64,000 nucleotides of DNA, taken from assembly GCF_024362385.1 (NCBI RefSeq), contig NZ_CP101466.1:868001-932000 (forward strand). Direction: 5' to 3'. Positions 19,438 through 29,037 of this stretch are shown piece after piece (positions within the stretch are counted from its first letter, which is position 1; each line of letters begins with the position of its first letter). A program made the translations under genes and the position numbers. This DNA comes from Arthrobacter sp. DNA4. GTDB taxonomy: Bacteria > Actinomycetota > Actinomycetes > Actinomycetales > Micrococcaceae. The notes under the pieces were generated by a model. It was not told the DNA's origin. It was given only the letters and a program-made list of their open reading frames with translations, and did not search any database.

Positions 19438-21915
19438 TCACTGGCGCAGTTCCTCTGCGGCCTCGATATCGATGATGCGGTGCACGGACAGGACCCGCTC
19501 TGTGTCCCTGGCGGGATCGAAGACACGGACCCTGCCCCCGCTCACAGATAGCGGAACAACGACTTCCAGGCTGGCATTCCCCAGGCTGTCCACCACGTTC
19601 ATGTGGATCCGCTGCTTCAGGCGAATGGCCCTTTGCAGGGCCTCAAGCCCCAGCTGGGTGGCTGCCTCACTGCCGGCAACGGCGCCCGGGTGGTGTCCGA
19701 CGCCGGCGCCCGCCTGCCGCAGGACGTGCAGCTGGGCTTCAACCTCCTCCGCCGGGGGCGCCATCCGCGGGGCGGTGTAGACGGGGCGGGAGCTTTCCTG
19801 CGGCGTGGAAGGCCGGCGCAGGTGGGCCGCGGGCTCGGCCCCGTCCACAGACGGGGACAGTCCCAGGCTCCGGAGTGCGGCGGCCAGTTCGCGGGGCGGC
19901 GCCGATGAGGTCACAACCGTGGGTGACAGGCTGGCCAGGCCCAGCTGGGCGGCTTTCGGTCCTGCCAGCAGCTCGCGCAGGGCTGCTTCGTCGTCGCTTT
20001 GGATGAAGCTGGCAGCCTGGCCCACGCGGAGCCGGCCGTGCCGGGAAGCGGTGTCCTCCACGAGGTATTCCAGCGGCTGCGGCACGGCGGTGGCTGAGTG
20101 TTCGCGAAGAAACGCCAGCAGGGCCGCAGCGTCGTAGCCGTGGTCCAGTGCCCGTTTGATGGACTCTGCGGAGAAGCGGTAGATGGTGGCCGGGCCCTGC
20201 CCCTCGGCGTCGGCCATGGCCAGGAGCTTTTCGGTCAGCGACGGTGCCAGGTAGCCGGGGGCCACAGCGGTCAGGTCCGCCTGCAGCAGCACATGGTTCA
20301 GGGCCGCAGGCAGGTGCTCGCCCAGGATGGCAAGGGCGGCATCAGGATCGTCCTCGGCGACGGCGCTGCCCAGTTGGCTCAGGGCACCCGAACCGACCAG
20401 GCCCAGCATCTCCGCTTCGGCCAGGACGCCGCGGATCAGTGAGCTGAACCGCCGGGCCATACGAGGCTGCGACCACTCTGCACGCTGCAGGACGGCGGCG
20501 GCGTCAAGGACGGGAGCGGCGCCGTCGGACGCGGCCGCCTGCTGGGTGAGCTCGTGCAGGATCTCGAGGATCCGCTTGCGGACCACGGGAGCATCGGGCC
20601 GCTGCGCCCCGGCGGACAGCGCGGCGATGGTGGTTCCCGACGCCGACCGGCCGGCCGCTGCGCCCGGCGCCGAATTCACCGGTTGGCCCACCATGGACGG
20701 CACGCGCTCGCTGGCCAGCCACGCGTTCACCAGCCACAGCCACTGTTCCTGCCGGGGAAGGACCAGCCATTCCAGTTGCGGGGGCTGCACCCACGATGAG
20801 GAGTCGACGTCGAGCCGGATAAGGCCAGCCAGGCCGCACAGTTCCAGCAGCAGGCCCACCGCACCCTGGTCAATCCGCAGGTGCTCTGCCAGGCGGCGTA
20901 TCTCACGGACACCCACACCTCCACTGCGCAGCGTGGCCAGCGGGTGCTCCCGGACGGCATGCAGCAGTTCCGAGACCAGCCGCAGGGTTTCCGAGATGGA
21001 GCTCAGGGCCGCATTCCTGCGCAGCGCCGCCGTTGTCCGGCCAAGCTCGGGGACCGGTGGCGCAAGAGTGAAATCGTTGATGATCGAGCCGCCGCGGAGG
21101 GCCAGTCCCACGCTGTGGGGCAGCTCCACGTGGGCGGCGTCCAGCGGAACCAGCAGCCCGCGGGCAAGGAGCCAGTCAACGGGCCCGACGTCGGCGCCCT
21201 CCGTGGTGACCGACGCTTTCCGCTGCGCCTGGGGGACGGCACCCATGGCCCAGTTCCGGAACCGGGCGAGCAGCGCCGTCGTCCGCTCCGGGGCGCCGGC
21301 GAGGATGTCCCGCAGCGCCTCCGGGGAGGAGGTCCAGTGCTGAAGGGCCAGGGCAGCCTCCATGGGCGTGGTGGCTTCGTGGATTGCGAACCCGCTGTGG
21401 TGCAGCTCGGAGACCAGCTGCACGGCCCGCTGGGCGAAGGCCGGCTGCAGGCGGACCAGCTCGGTATAGCTGCGGCCCAGGCCGGCCGGATAGATCCCCA
21501 CCACGTCCTTGAGCGAGCCCGCCGGGAGGTAGAACGGCTGGTCGGCAGCAGGGGAAGGGGTGCCGTGCGGGGGAGGGGCGGGGTGCACCAGGGCCAGCTC
21601 CTGCAGGGTGCCCAGGATCTGGGTGACGGTAGCCAAGGCGGAGCCGTGGATCAGTCTGTGCACGCCTTCAGCGGACGCACTGTGTCCGGTGTCGGTGTTG
21701 GTGCACAGATGGAGGGTTTCCAGGACCTGCATGTGCGGCCGGTCGAGCCGCTCCAGGGCGCGCTGGACGCTGACGCGGGAACTGGCGCGTGCCGCCAGTG
21801 CGGCAAAGTCCGGGACGGAAGGGGAAATAAGGTCCGGCCGCGCGGCGAACAGCGCACGCAACGAATCGTCGCTGCGTGCCTCCAGGTCCTTGCCAAGCGC
21901 GCGAATAAGGGACAT
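19438..21915 (-). CDS. helicase-associated (helicase C-terminal_3 type) protein paired with XPB
   Basis: 825 residues from ATG 21915. Actinobacterial proteins of this type are annotated by a C-terminal XPB/Ssl2-like domain and lack Walker motifs. Here no ATPase motif is visible either. The N-terminus (SLIRALGKDLEARSDDSLRALFAARPDL) is the family signature, and the middle has winged-helix-like repeats. The C-terminal part (about 690-825) includes VEAQLHVLRQAGAG and SGGRVRVFDPARDTERVLSVHRI. Probably a scaffold or regulator for the helicase encoded directly downstream; the biochemical role is not established. TAACGT lies 7 bases before the ATG, indicating a leaderless start. Confidence 0.8.
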   Translation of the reverse strand: MSLIRALGKDLEARSDDSLRALFAARPDLISPSVPDFAALAARASSRVSVQRALERLDRPHMQVLETLHLCTNTDTGHSASAEGVHRLIHGSALATVTQILGTLQELALVHPAPPPHGTPSPAADQPFYLPAGSLKDVVGIYPAGLGRSYTELVRLQPAFAQRAVQLVSELHHSGFAIHEATTPMEAALALQHWTSSPEALRDILAGAPERTTALLARFRNWAMGAVPQAQRKASVTTEGADVGPVDWLLARGLLVPLDAAHVELPHSVGLALRGGSIINDFTLAPPVPELGRTTAALRRNAALSSISETLRLVSELLHAVREHPLATLRSGGVGVREIRRLAEHLRIDQGAVGLLLELCGLAGLIRLDVDSSSWVQPPQLEWLVLPRQEQWLWLVNAWLASERVPSMVGQPVNSAPGAAAGRSASGTTIAALSAGAQRPDAPVVRKRILEILHELTQQAAASDGAAPVLDAAAVLQRAEWSQPRMARRFSSLIRGVLAEAEMLGLVGSGALSQLGSAVAEDDPDAALAILGEHLPAALNHVLLQADLTAVAPGYLAPSLTEKLLAMADAEGQGPATIYRFSAESIKRALDHGYDAAALLAFLREHSATAVPQPLEYLVEDTASRHGRLRVGQAASFIQSDDEAALRELLAGPKAAQLGLASLSPTVVTSSAPPRELAAALRSLGLSPSVDGAEPAAHLRRPSTPQESSRPVYTAPRMAPPAEEVEAQLHVLRQAGAGVGHHPGAVAGSEAATQLGLEALQRAIRLKQRIHMNVVDSLGNASLEVVVPLSVSGGRVRVFDPARDTERVLSVHRIIDIEAAEELRQ

Positions 21916-21925
21916 CAGTCCAACG

Positions 21926-22159
21926 TTACCGCTGCTGTGCCCTTCCCGCCCGCCGCCGGGCGGCAACACCGTCCAGGACCAGCAGGAGCATCAGGATGAA
22001 GGCCACCGGCAGGCCGTAAAGCGCGGTGTACGTGATCCAGGCAGGAGCTACCGAGCCGTCGAAGGCAAGCGCCATGACAGCTGCCACGGCTATCAGGGAC
22101 AGCACGGCCACAACTGCGGCGAGGACCATCAACGGCCGCCGGTAACGCGAGGGAGTCAT
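21926..22159 (-). CDS. small two-helix membrane protein
   Basis: 77 residues from ATG 22159. Two hydrophobic helices (about 10-30, LMVLAAVVAVLSLIAVAAVMA, and about 42-62, ALYGLPVAFILMLLLVLDGV) with basic ends. Unknown family. TAGCGT sits 7 bases before the ATG with no Shine-Dalgarno, so the mRNA is probably leaderless. It ends 10 bp before the helicase-associated gene start. Confidence 0.65.
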   Translation of the reverse strand: MTPSRYRRPLMVLAAVVAVLSLIAVAAVMALAFDGSVAPAWITYTALYGLPVAFILMLLLVLDGVAARRRAGRAQQR

Positions 22160-22382
22160 GGACGCAACGCTACCGCGCCCGGAGCGGTGCGGGTAAAAGC
22201 CGGGGCCTTGCGCCTGCGGCGGAACAGTGCTCCCCAAAGCATCAATAGGCCATGCGGCAGGATAACCTTGAAGCATACAGACCAACACGGTTTCCGTTTG
22301 CCATACCCTGAACCCGCACAACAATGCGGATGCGGTGGCAGCCGCCGTGTCTCATGACAGCAGAACGAAGAAGGTTGATTAC

Positions 22383-22766
22383 GTGCCTACCGGCAAGGTC
22401 AAGTGGTATGACAAGGACAAGGGCTTTGGGTTCCTCGCGGGAGAAGACGGCCAGGAGGTCTTCCTGCCCAAGTCGTCGCTGCCCGAGGGCGTCACGGAGC
22501 TGAAGGCCGGCACCCGGGTGGAGTTCGGCGTAGCGGACGGGCGCAAGGGTGCCCAGGCACTGGGCCTGCGGGTGCTGGACAAGACGCCTTCCATTGCCAA
22601 GGCCAAGCGCCCCAGCGCAAAGGATCTTGCCCCGCTGGTGCAGGACCTGGTGACCGTCCTGGACAACCTGTCGGGGACCCTGTCCAAGGGCAAGTACCCG
22701 GAGGGCAACAAGGGCAAGGCCATTGCTGCCGCCCTGCGCAAGGTCGCCGACGAGCTGGACGTTTAG
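22383..22766 (+). CDS. cold-shock-domain protein with C-terminal extension
   Basis: 127 residues from GTG 22383, with GAAGAAGG upstream. The N-terminal cold-shock domain (residues 1-66) has GKVKWYDKDKGFGFLAGEDG and EVFLPKSSLP, so RNP1 is intact while RNP2 reads EVFLPK rather than IFVH. A helical extension (about 72-127, LAPLVQDLVTVLDNLSGTLSKG) follows that is absent from the 68-residue cold-shock protein in this window. Likely RNA-binding. The DUF3027 gene starts 6 bp after its stop, so the two are co-transcribed. Confidence 0.88.
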   Translation: MPTGKVKWYDKDKGFGFLAGEDGQEVFLPKSSLPEGVTELKAGTRVEFGVADGRKGAQALGLRVLDKTPSIAKAKRPSAKDLAPLVQDLVTVLDNLSGTLSKGKYPEGNKGKAIAAALRKVADELDV

Positions 22767-22772
22767 GCGCCC

Positions 22773-23333
22773 ATGACTCCCGATTCTGAACAGCTGGGCA
22801 CGCCAGTGCAGGAGCAGGCTGCCAAGACTCCGCCCAAGCGCAAGGCCGGCGTGCCCGTGTGGCGTACGGGCAAGCCGGACGCTTTCCTGGCCGCGGCGGT
22901 GGACACTGCCCGGACCGCAGTGGAGGGCATCACGCCGGCGGCTACCATCGGCCCGCACCTGGCCGCCAAGAGCGAGGGCGACCGGCTGGTCACGCACCTG
23001 TTCGAGTCGAGGCTGCCCGGCTACGCAGGGTGGCAGTGGTACGCGGTGCTGACCCGCAACTCGCGCTCCAAGGTGGTTACGGTCAATGAGCTGGGCCTGC
23101 TGCCGTCCGAGGATTCCATCCTCGCCCCCGAGTGGGTGCCCTGGGCCGAACGCGTCCGCCCCGAGGACCAGCAGCAGGAATCCGAAGCGGACTCCCCTGA
23201 AGCGGACTCCTCTGAAGCGGAAAGCCCTGAAACGGACGGCTCTGAAACGGAGGGTCCTGCGGCGGACGGCCAGGAACCAGCGGAAGAGGCCCGGTATGTG
23301 ACGGACGACGCCGGCACCCAGGCAGGAGCCTGA
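22773..23333 (+). CDS. DUF3027 domain-containing protein
   Basis: 186 residues. The DUF3027 signature is clear: LPGYAGWQWYAVLTRNSRSK followed by KVVTVNELGLLPSEDSILAP and EWVPWAERVRP. Function unknown; the gene commonly follows a cold-shock-domain gene in actinobacteria, as here. The C-terminal 55 residues are a highly acidic low-complexity tail built on a repeated 15-base unit. Confidence 0.82.
   Translation: MTPDSEQLGTPVQEQAAKTPPKRKAGVPVWRTGKPDAFLAAAVDTARTAVEGITPAATIGPHLAAKSEGDRLVTHLFESRLPGYAGWQWYAVLTRNSRSKVVTVNELGLLPSEDSILAPEWVPWAERVRPEDQQQESEADSPEADSSEAESPETDGSETEGPAADGQEPAEEARYVTDDAGTQAGA
23190..23255 (+). repeat. degenerate 15-base tandem repeat encoding an acidic tail
   Basis: About four to five copies of a unit like CCTGAAGCGGACTCC inside the DUF3027 gene, encoding S-P/S-E-A/T-D/E. 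In frame, so length changes in steps of five residues are tolerated. Confidence 0.75.
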
Positions 23334-23378
23334 CCGCACCTCCGCCGGGAAACCGGCCACCCCTTTGCCGGGGACAAC

Positions 23379-23418
23379 GAAAAACGGCGCCGTCCGGGAA
23401 GAACCCTGGCGGCGCCGT
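23379..23418 (-). terminator. Rho-independent terminator of serC
   Basis: Stem of ACGGCGCCG (23384-23392) with CGGCGCCGT (23410-23418); on the minus strand it is followed by TTTTT, 30 bases after the serC stop. Confidence 0.75.
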
Positions 23419-23447
23419 CGTACGTTATCCGTACCTGTATTCCGTGC

Positions 23448-24764
<1,317 letters not shown>

Positions 24765-24786
24765 CTATTCGGACAAAGTCAAAATA

Positions 24787-24799
24787 GGCTAAGCTAGCC
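24787..24799. promoter_or_regulatory. short dyad GGCTA-agc-TAGCC in the serC/dtxR intergenic region
   Basis: Perfect 5-bp inverted repeat upstream of the DtxR-type gene. It resembles part of an iron box and could be an autoregulatory site, but it is short. The rest of the 291-bp gap shows no other structure I can name. Confidence 0.3.
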
Positions 24800-24870
24800 C
24801 CGGACTACCTCGCGGGAACAGGCGGTACGGTGGGACAACGCAAGGTACTGCGCTCGAGGAGCTGAGCTGG

Positions 24871-25572
24871 ATGACGGATCTGATCGACACTACGGAGATG
24901 TACCTCAGGACCATCCTGGAGCTTGAGGAAGAAAACATCGTTGCCCTTCGGGCCCGTATCGCCGAGCGTCTGCGCCACTCCGGCCCCACGGTGTCCCAGA
25001 CCATCGGCAGGATGGAACGCGACGGACTCGTCGTCGTCTCCGGCGACAGGCACCTTGAACTCACGGACACGGGCCGCAAGCGGGCCACCGAAGTCATGCG
25101 CAAGCACCGGCTGGCCGAACGCCTGCTGGCTGACGTTATCGGTCTGGACTGGGCCTACGTGCACGACGAAGCCTGCCGCTGGGAACACGTCATGAGCGAG
25201 CGCGTTGAGCGGCGCATCTACGAGATGCTGGACCACCCCACCGAATCGCCCTACGGCAACCCGATCCCCGGCCTCGCTGCCCTGGGCGGACAACCGGCCA
25301 CCGGCTTCCCCGACGGAGCCATCAGCCTGGTGGAGGCCATGAAGGGATACGGTCCCGCCTCTGCAGTGACCATCAGCCGGCTGGCTGAGCCAATCCAGGT
25401 GGAGCCGGAACTGCTGGCGCAACTGGACGAAGGCGGGATCCGGCCCGGCGCTGCCGTTGGGCTGGAACGCGTGGGAGATTACATCTCCGTGCGGGTGTCC
25501 GGAATCGAAGGTGCGCTGGAGTTGCCGCCTGAGGTAGCCGCGCATGTTTTTGTCGCTGTTAAGCAGCCCTGA
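24871..25572 (+). CDS. DtxR/IdeR family metal-dependent transcriptional regulator
   Basis: 233 residues, the usual IdeR length. The winged-helix DNA-binding domain (1-73) has YLRTILELEEENIVALRARI and HSGPTVSQTIGRMERDGLV. The dimerisation and metal-binding domain (74-140) has RHRLAERLLADVI, DEACRWEHVMS and VERRIYEMLDHP, containing the His/Glu/Cys/Met ligands of the family. An SH3-like C-terminal domain (about 150-233) follows. Represses iron-uptake genes when Fe(II) is bound. ATG start with GAGGAGCTGAGC upstream. Confidence 0.9.
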   Translation: MTDLIDTTEMYLRTILELEEENIVALRARIAERLRHSGPTVSQTIGRMERDGLVVVSGDRHLELTDTGRKRATEVMRKHRLAERLLADVIGLDWAYVHDEACRWEHVMSERVERRIYEMLDHPTESPYGNPIPGLAALGGQPATGFPDGAISLVEAMKGYGPASAVTISRLAEPIQVEPELLAQLDEGGIRPGAAVGLERVGDYISVRVSGIEGALELPPEVAAHVFVAVKQP

Positions 25573-25621
25573 GCCGCGTCCCAATACCCCAGCGCAGAGC
25601 TTCCACGCAAAGATAACGGAA

Positions 25622-25651
25622 TTGTTACCTAGGGTCTTAAGGCCCTATAGT
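25622..25651 (+). promoter_or_regulatory. candidate promoter of the M23 peptidase leader
   Basis: TTGTTA (25622-25627), 18-base spacer, TATAGT (25646-25651). It places transcription start about 70 bases ahead of the riboswitch core. Confidence 0.5.
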
Positions 25652-25724
25652 GGAAGCAATCGTTGATACTTAAGCGTTACCCGATCCGGAGCCGAGCTCT
25701 GCCAGCGGATCGGGTGCACGAGTC

Positions 25725-25912
25725 GTTACTGGCAGAGGCGGGGGAACCACAATTGGCAGCGGGGGACTGCCTTGGGGTGAAGTCCGTCAGCAGCAAGCCT
25801 CTCCAGCGAAGGATTCTTCCGGGAATACCCCTGTGCAGAAGCTTGCCCATGACGGGCCGGGTCTTTGATCTCTCTGACCCGAATCCGACAGCTAACTCCG
25901 CAGGCTTTTCCA
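25725..25912 (+). ncRNA. ydaO-type (c-di-AMP) riboswitch, copy 1
   Basis: Conserved ydaO blocks are present in order: GGCGGGGGAACCA (25737 onward), CCTTGGGGTGAAGTC (about 25780), GGGCCGGGTC (about 25854), CCGAATCCGACAGCTAACTCCGCAGGC (ending about 25905). This class binds cyclic di-AMP and in actinobacteria typically switches off cell-wall hydrolase genes when ligand is high. The P-variable arm between blocks two and three is longer here than in copy 2. It ends about 15 bases before the TTG start of the M23 gene and accounts for most of the 353-bp gap. Confidence 0.9.
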
Positions 25913-25926
25913 GAGAGGAACCCTTC

Positions 25927-26754
25927 TTGACCACGCAGACCTCCCGGGGCCGCCGCCGCGCCGCAGGCCCCCCTTCGGCACCCCGGGTTGTCGAAGATGT
26001 CGCAGCGGAGCGTCCCCGCGATCTGCATCGCGATGCGCGCCGCCGCCGGGGTCCGTTCCGGCAGGTGACGGAGTTCGCCGCCGCCAGTGGCATTGGCCAG
26101 AAAGCTGGAATCGCCCTGGCCGCCACCGGCCTGGTTCTGACGGTCACAGTGCCCGCCACCAGCCCCGTCATGGCCACGGATGCCGCCGGCAACGCGCCAT
26201 TGGCAGCCTCCGCCGTCAGCCCGCAGCCCCAGATTTCCGCTGATGTTGGCGCCCAAATCGACTTCAGCCGTTCGGCAGTGGTGACCCAGGCCGACCCCGA
26301 CGGGAAGCTGAAGCAGCTCCTGAGCGCCCAGTCCGCCGGCTCCGTCACGCGGGCCGCCTCGGCCGGCACCCTGGCCGCACCGCTGGCATCCCTCACCACC
26401 GCCTCGCCCTTTGGTTACCGCGTGAGCCCCATCACCGGCGGCTCCGGAGACTTCCACCGCGGCCAGGACTTCGTGGCACAGTGCGGAACGTCCGTCCTGG
26501 CGGCCGCGACCGGCACCGTGACCTTCGCGGGCTGGCACCAGTATGGCGGTGGAAACCGGGTGGTCATCGACCACGGCAACGGGCTGGAGACCACCTACAA
26601 CCACCTGTCGTCGTTCAACGTCAAGGTGGGCCAGACCGTCTCCCGTGGCGAGGTTGTGGCACTCAGCGGCACCACGGGCGCATCCACCGGCTGCCACCTG
26701 CACTTTGAGGTCCAGGTCAACGGCGAAGTGGTCGATCCCATGGGCTGGCTGTAG
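25927..26754 (+). CDS. M23 family peptidoglycan endopeptidase (LytM domain)
   Basis: 275 residues from TTG 25927 (GAGAGGAAC upstream, directly after the riboswitch). The in-frame extension to 25663 is riboswitch RNA, not protein. A basic N-terminal region (RRR-rich, residues 5-45) is followed by a membrane/signal helix (about 58-80, GIALAATGLVLTVTVPA) and an LytM domain (about 155-275). Zinc ligands are visible as HRGQD near 176 and the HLHFEV His pair near 257. Cleaves peptide bonds in peptidoglycan outside the membrane during growth or separation. Controlled by c-di-AMP through the leader. Confidence 0.9.
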   Translation: MTTQTSRGRRRAAGPPSAPRVVEDVAAERPRDLHRDARRRRGPFRQVTEFAAASGIGQKAGIALAATGLVLTVTVPATSPVMATDAAGNAPLAASAVSPQPQISADVGAQIDFSRSAVVTQADPDGKLKQLLSAQSAGSVTRAASAGTLAAPLASLTTASPFGYRVSPITGGSGDFHRGQDFVAQCGTSVLAAATGTVTFAGWHQYGGGNRVVIDHGNGLETTYNHLSSFNVKVGQTVSRGEVVALSGTTGASTGCHLHFEVQVNGEVVDPMGWL

Positions 26755-26840
26755 CCGAATGATTGTCCACTCTCAGATCGCAGGGACCTGCCGTGACCTG
26801 AATGTGACATTGAAACAAAACTGCTGTACCGTCTAACTCG

Positions 26841-26863
26841 CGTCAACTTTTCCGAAGTTGACG
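26841..26863 (+). repeat. perfect 9-bp hairpin between the M23 gene and riboswitch 2
   Basis: CGTCAACTT-5 bases-AAGTTGACG. No T-run follows, so it is not a typical terminator. It lies about 70 bases upstream of riboswitch 2 and could be an operator or part of the leader. Confidence 0.6.
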
Positions 26864-26915
26864 CTCTTGAGTGGATTGCCTAACTCTGCCACCGCTCAAG
26901 GTCCGTTCGCATTTC

Positions 26916-27055
26916 ATCGTCTGGCAGGGGCGGGGGAACCAATTTTGGCCTTCATTTCCTGAAGGCCTTGGGGTTAAGTCATGAGCTTCCCAGGAAGCAG
27001 AGTGGCCGGGTGACTCCCATCCGAATCCGACAGCTCACCTCGCAGGCATTGGGAG
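26916..27055 (+). ncRNA. ydaO-type (c-di-AMP) riboswitch, copy 2
   Basis: Same ordered blocks as copy 1: GGGCGGGGGAACCA (26928 onward), CCTTGGGGTTAAGTC (about 26966), GTGGCCGGGTG (about 27002), CCGAATCCGACAGCTCACCTCGCAGGC (ending 27047). More compact than copy 1. Ends about 12 bases before the GTG start of the NlpC/P60 gene. With the hairpin it fills the 311-bp gap. Confidence 0.9.
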
Positions 27056-27066
27056 AGGCTACCTTC

Positions 27067-27813
27067 GTGTCTTCACGCCATAATTCTGCGCGCCACCGTG
27101 CGCAAACGGTTCGCATTAACCCCCTGGACGCCGTGTCCAAGGCCGTCAGTGCAAATGCCGGGACCGTAGGCCGCCAGGCTGCCGTTGTGGCAGCCGCGTC
27201 GGGCCTCATCCTGAGCATGGGCCTGCCCGCCACCGCAGCTGACACCACCGCTGGTGTCTCCGCATCCACCGAGTCCGGTTCGGCCCAGACGGCCCTCGCC
27301 GTCACTGCCGCCCCCACGGCTACGGTTTCCTTCGAACGTCCCGTCGTCAAGACCACCGCCGCTCCAAAGGTGGAAGCGGTGCGTCCGCAGTCCACCGCGC
27401 CGGCCGAGCGCGACGCCGCTGCCACCGCAGGCCAGGACGCTGCCCCTGCCGCCAAGGCTGCCGAGACTGTCTCCGCCGCAACCTCCGGCATTGCAGCAAT
27501 CGCCTACACCGGCATCGGCCACTCCTACGTGTGGGGCGGCACCAGCCCCGTCACCGGCTGGGACTGCTCCGGGTTCGTCCAGTGGGTCTACGCCCAGGCC
27601 GGGATCAGCATCCCCCGCACCAACGCGTGGAACATCATGACCCCCACCTCCACCCCGCAGCCGGGCGACGTTGTTGTCCAGAACGGCGGCGCGCACGTGG
27701 GCATCTACGTCGGCAACGGCATGATGGTCAGCGCACTCAACCCTTCCCAGGGCACGCTGCTCCACTCGCCTGCAGCCACCGGTACCTCGTCGTACTACCA
27801 CCTCAACAAGTAG
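27067..27813 (+). CDS. NlpC/P60 family peptidoglycan hydrolase
   Basis: 248 residues from GTG 27067. Signal region about residues 33-58 (GRQAAVVAAASGLILSMGLP, cleavage near ATAAD). An Ala/Thr/Pro-rich linker runs to about 140, then the NlpC/P60 domain. Catalytic Cys about 165 in GWDCSGFVQW, His about 208 in GAHVGIYVGNGMM. These enzymes cleave the D-Glu to diamino-acid bond of stem peptides. Sits behind riboswitch 2. Its N-terminus is strongly similar to that of the next gene. Confidence 0.9.
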   Translation: MSSRHNSARHRAQTVRINPLDAVSKAVSANAGTVGRQAAVVAAASGLILSMGLPATAADTTAGVSASTESGSAQTALAVTAAPTATVSFERPVVKTTAAPKVEAVRPQSTAPAERDAAATAGQDAAPAAKAAETVSAATSGIAAIAYTGIGHSYVWGGTSPVTGWDCSGFVQWVYAQAGISIPRTNAWNIMTPTSTPQPGDVVVQNGGAHVGIYVGNGMMVSALNPSQGTLLHSPAATGTSSYYHLNK

Positions 27814-27816
27814 TTC

Positions 27817-27862
27817 TTGGGCTTCATGCTCCAAGGGCTATTTCTTTGCCCAAAGCTTTTTC
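27817..27862 (+). terminator. possible terminator after the NlpC/P60 gene
   Basis: TTGGGC (27817-27822) pairs with GCCCAA (27848-27853), followed by AGCTTTTT. The stem is short and the loop large, so it is uncertain. Confidence 0.4.
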
Positions 27863-27976
27863 GCTAGAAACCACATCCCCGTTCGGAATGCGCCGGCTTG
27901 CCCCCAAGATGCCGGCGCGTCCAGTTCCCTTTGCCTGCCTACCCGCGGTTCGAAGGAAAAACGAAAGAGAGAACTG

Positions 27977-28768
27977 ATGACGACTCGTGCTACCGCACGG
28001 CACCGCGCCGAGGTCACCAAAACCAACTCGATCGCTGTCATTGCCAAAGCTGTCAGCGACAATGCCGGTGGCATGGGCCGCCAGGCTGCTGTCATCGCTG
28101 CTGCTTCCGGTCTGGTCCTGACCAGTGGCATCGCGGCCAACGCTGCCGACACCAACGTCAAGCGCGATTCCGCTCCTGCATCCCAGCTGGAAGTTGAATC
28201 CGTCGTCGACGCCCCGATTTCCGCGGCTTCCACTATTTCCATCAGCTACGAGAAGCCTGCGGTTACCACCACGCCGGCACCCGTCGTTGAGCCTGAGCCC
28301 GAGGTTCAGGTACAGGAAGCTGCTCCTGCCGCCCAGCCGGCTGCTGCTCCTGCCGCCCAGCCGGCTGCTGCTCCCAAGGTCACCGCCAAGGTTGCAACCG
28401 CTGCCGCTCCGGCCGCACCGGCAGGCCAGGCTTCGGCCAGCGGCAAGGGTGCTGCCATCCTTTCCGCCGCTTACGCCCAGCTCGGCGTGCACCAAGACTG
28501 CACCATGCTGGTGACCAACGCACTGGCCGCCGTCGGCATCCACTTCCACGACTGGCCGGTTGGCTACCTGTCGCTGGGTGACACTGTGCCCATGTCCCAG
28601 GCCCAGGCCGGTGACCTGCTGTACTACGCTGACGGTGGCGGAGGTATGGCTCACATTGCCGTTTACGCCGGAAACGGGATGGCCGTCCACGGCGGCTTCA
28701 ACGGCAACGACACCGTGGTCTTCAGCGCCAATGTTGGCTCTGGCGCGGTTGCCATCCGCGTACGTTAG
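27977..28768 (+). CDS. NlpC/P60-like (CHAP-like) secreted cell-wall hydrolase
   Basis: 263 residues, ATG with GAAAGAGAGAAC upstream. N-terminal signal region (residues about 36-58, GRQAAVIAAASGLVLTSGIA) closely matches the upstream hydrolase. An Ala/Pro linker with a 24-base repeat spans about 90-150. The catalytic domain has Cys about 174 in HQDCTMLVTNAL rather than the usual DCSG, and His about 224 in MAHIAVYAGNGMAVHGG. No riboswitch core is visible in its 163-bp leader, unlike its two neighbours. Likely peptidoglycan amidase or endopeptidase. Confidence 0.82.
   Translation: MTTRATARHRAEVTKTNSIAVIAKAVSDNAGGMGRQAAVIAAASGLVLTSGIAANAADTNVKRDSAPASQLEVESVVDAPISAASTISISYEKPAVTTTPAPVVEPEPEVQVQEAAPAAQPAAAPAAQPAAAPKVTAKVATAAAPAAPAGQASASGKGAAILSAAYAQLGVHQDCTMLVTNALAAVGIHFHDWPVGYLSLGDTVPMSQAQAGDLLYYADGGGGMAHIAVYAGNGMAVHGGFNGNDTVVFSANVGSGAVAIRVR
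28322..28369 (+). repeat. two exact 24-base tandem repeats in the hydrolase linker
   Basis: Two identical consecutive units starting GCTCCTGCCGCC, followed by a partial third. They encode A-P-A-A-Q-P-A-A. In-frame length variation is likely between strains. Confidence 0.85.
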
Positions 28769-28813
28769 GCAGTCCTGGGGCGGCCTGATCCAACGCCGCC
28801 CGCGAATTGCTGT

Positions 28814-28850
28814 AAGGGACCCCCGCCGCCAGGCGGGGGTCCCTTGCGCT
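28814..28850 (+). terminator. terminator after the hydrolase cluster
   Basis: Perfect 14-bp stem AAGGGACCCCCGCC / GGCGGGGGTCCCTT with a 4-base loop, followed by GCGCTTT. Confidence 0.85.
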
Positions 28851-29037
28851 TTAACGGGTTCCCCCAGTGGCGCCCCTTGCCTTTCCCGTCTTCGTGCCCC
28901 GGTTGGGCTCCGGGGGCGGCGATTACCTGATTTTGCACTTCTTTGTTTACTCTTGTGATGTCGATCCATAGCCCGGACATGCCGAGGGCAGCCGGCCCTC
29001 GTGCCCCTGCCGGGTGCGGCCGTGAAGAGGTAAGTGC

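Noticed and set aside
23190..23255. Possible CRISPR-like or mobile repeat
   Set aside because: Repeats are in frame, contiguous and encode an acidic tail; no spacers.
25663..25926. N-terminal extension of the M23 peptidase
   Set aside because: This stretch is the riboswitch; conserved RNA blocks and the ribosome-binding site favour the TTG at 25927.
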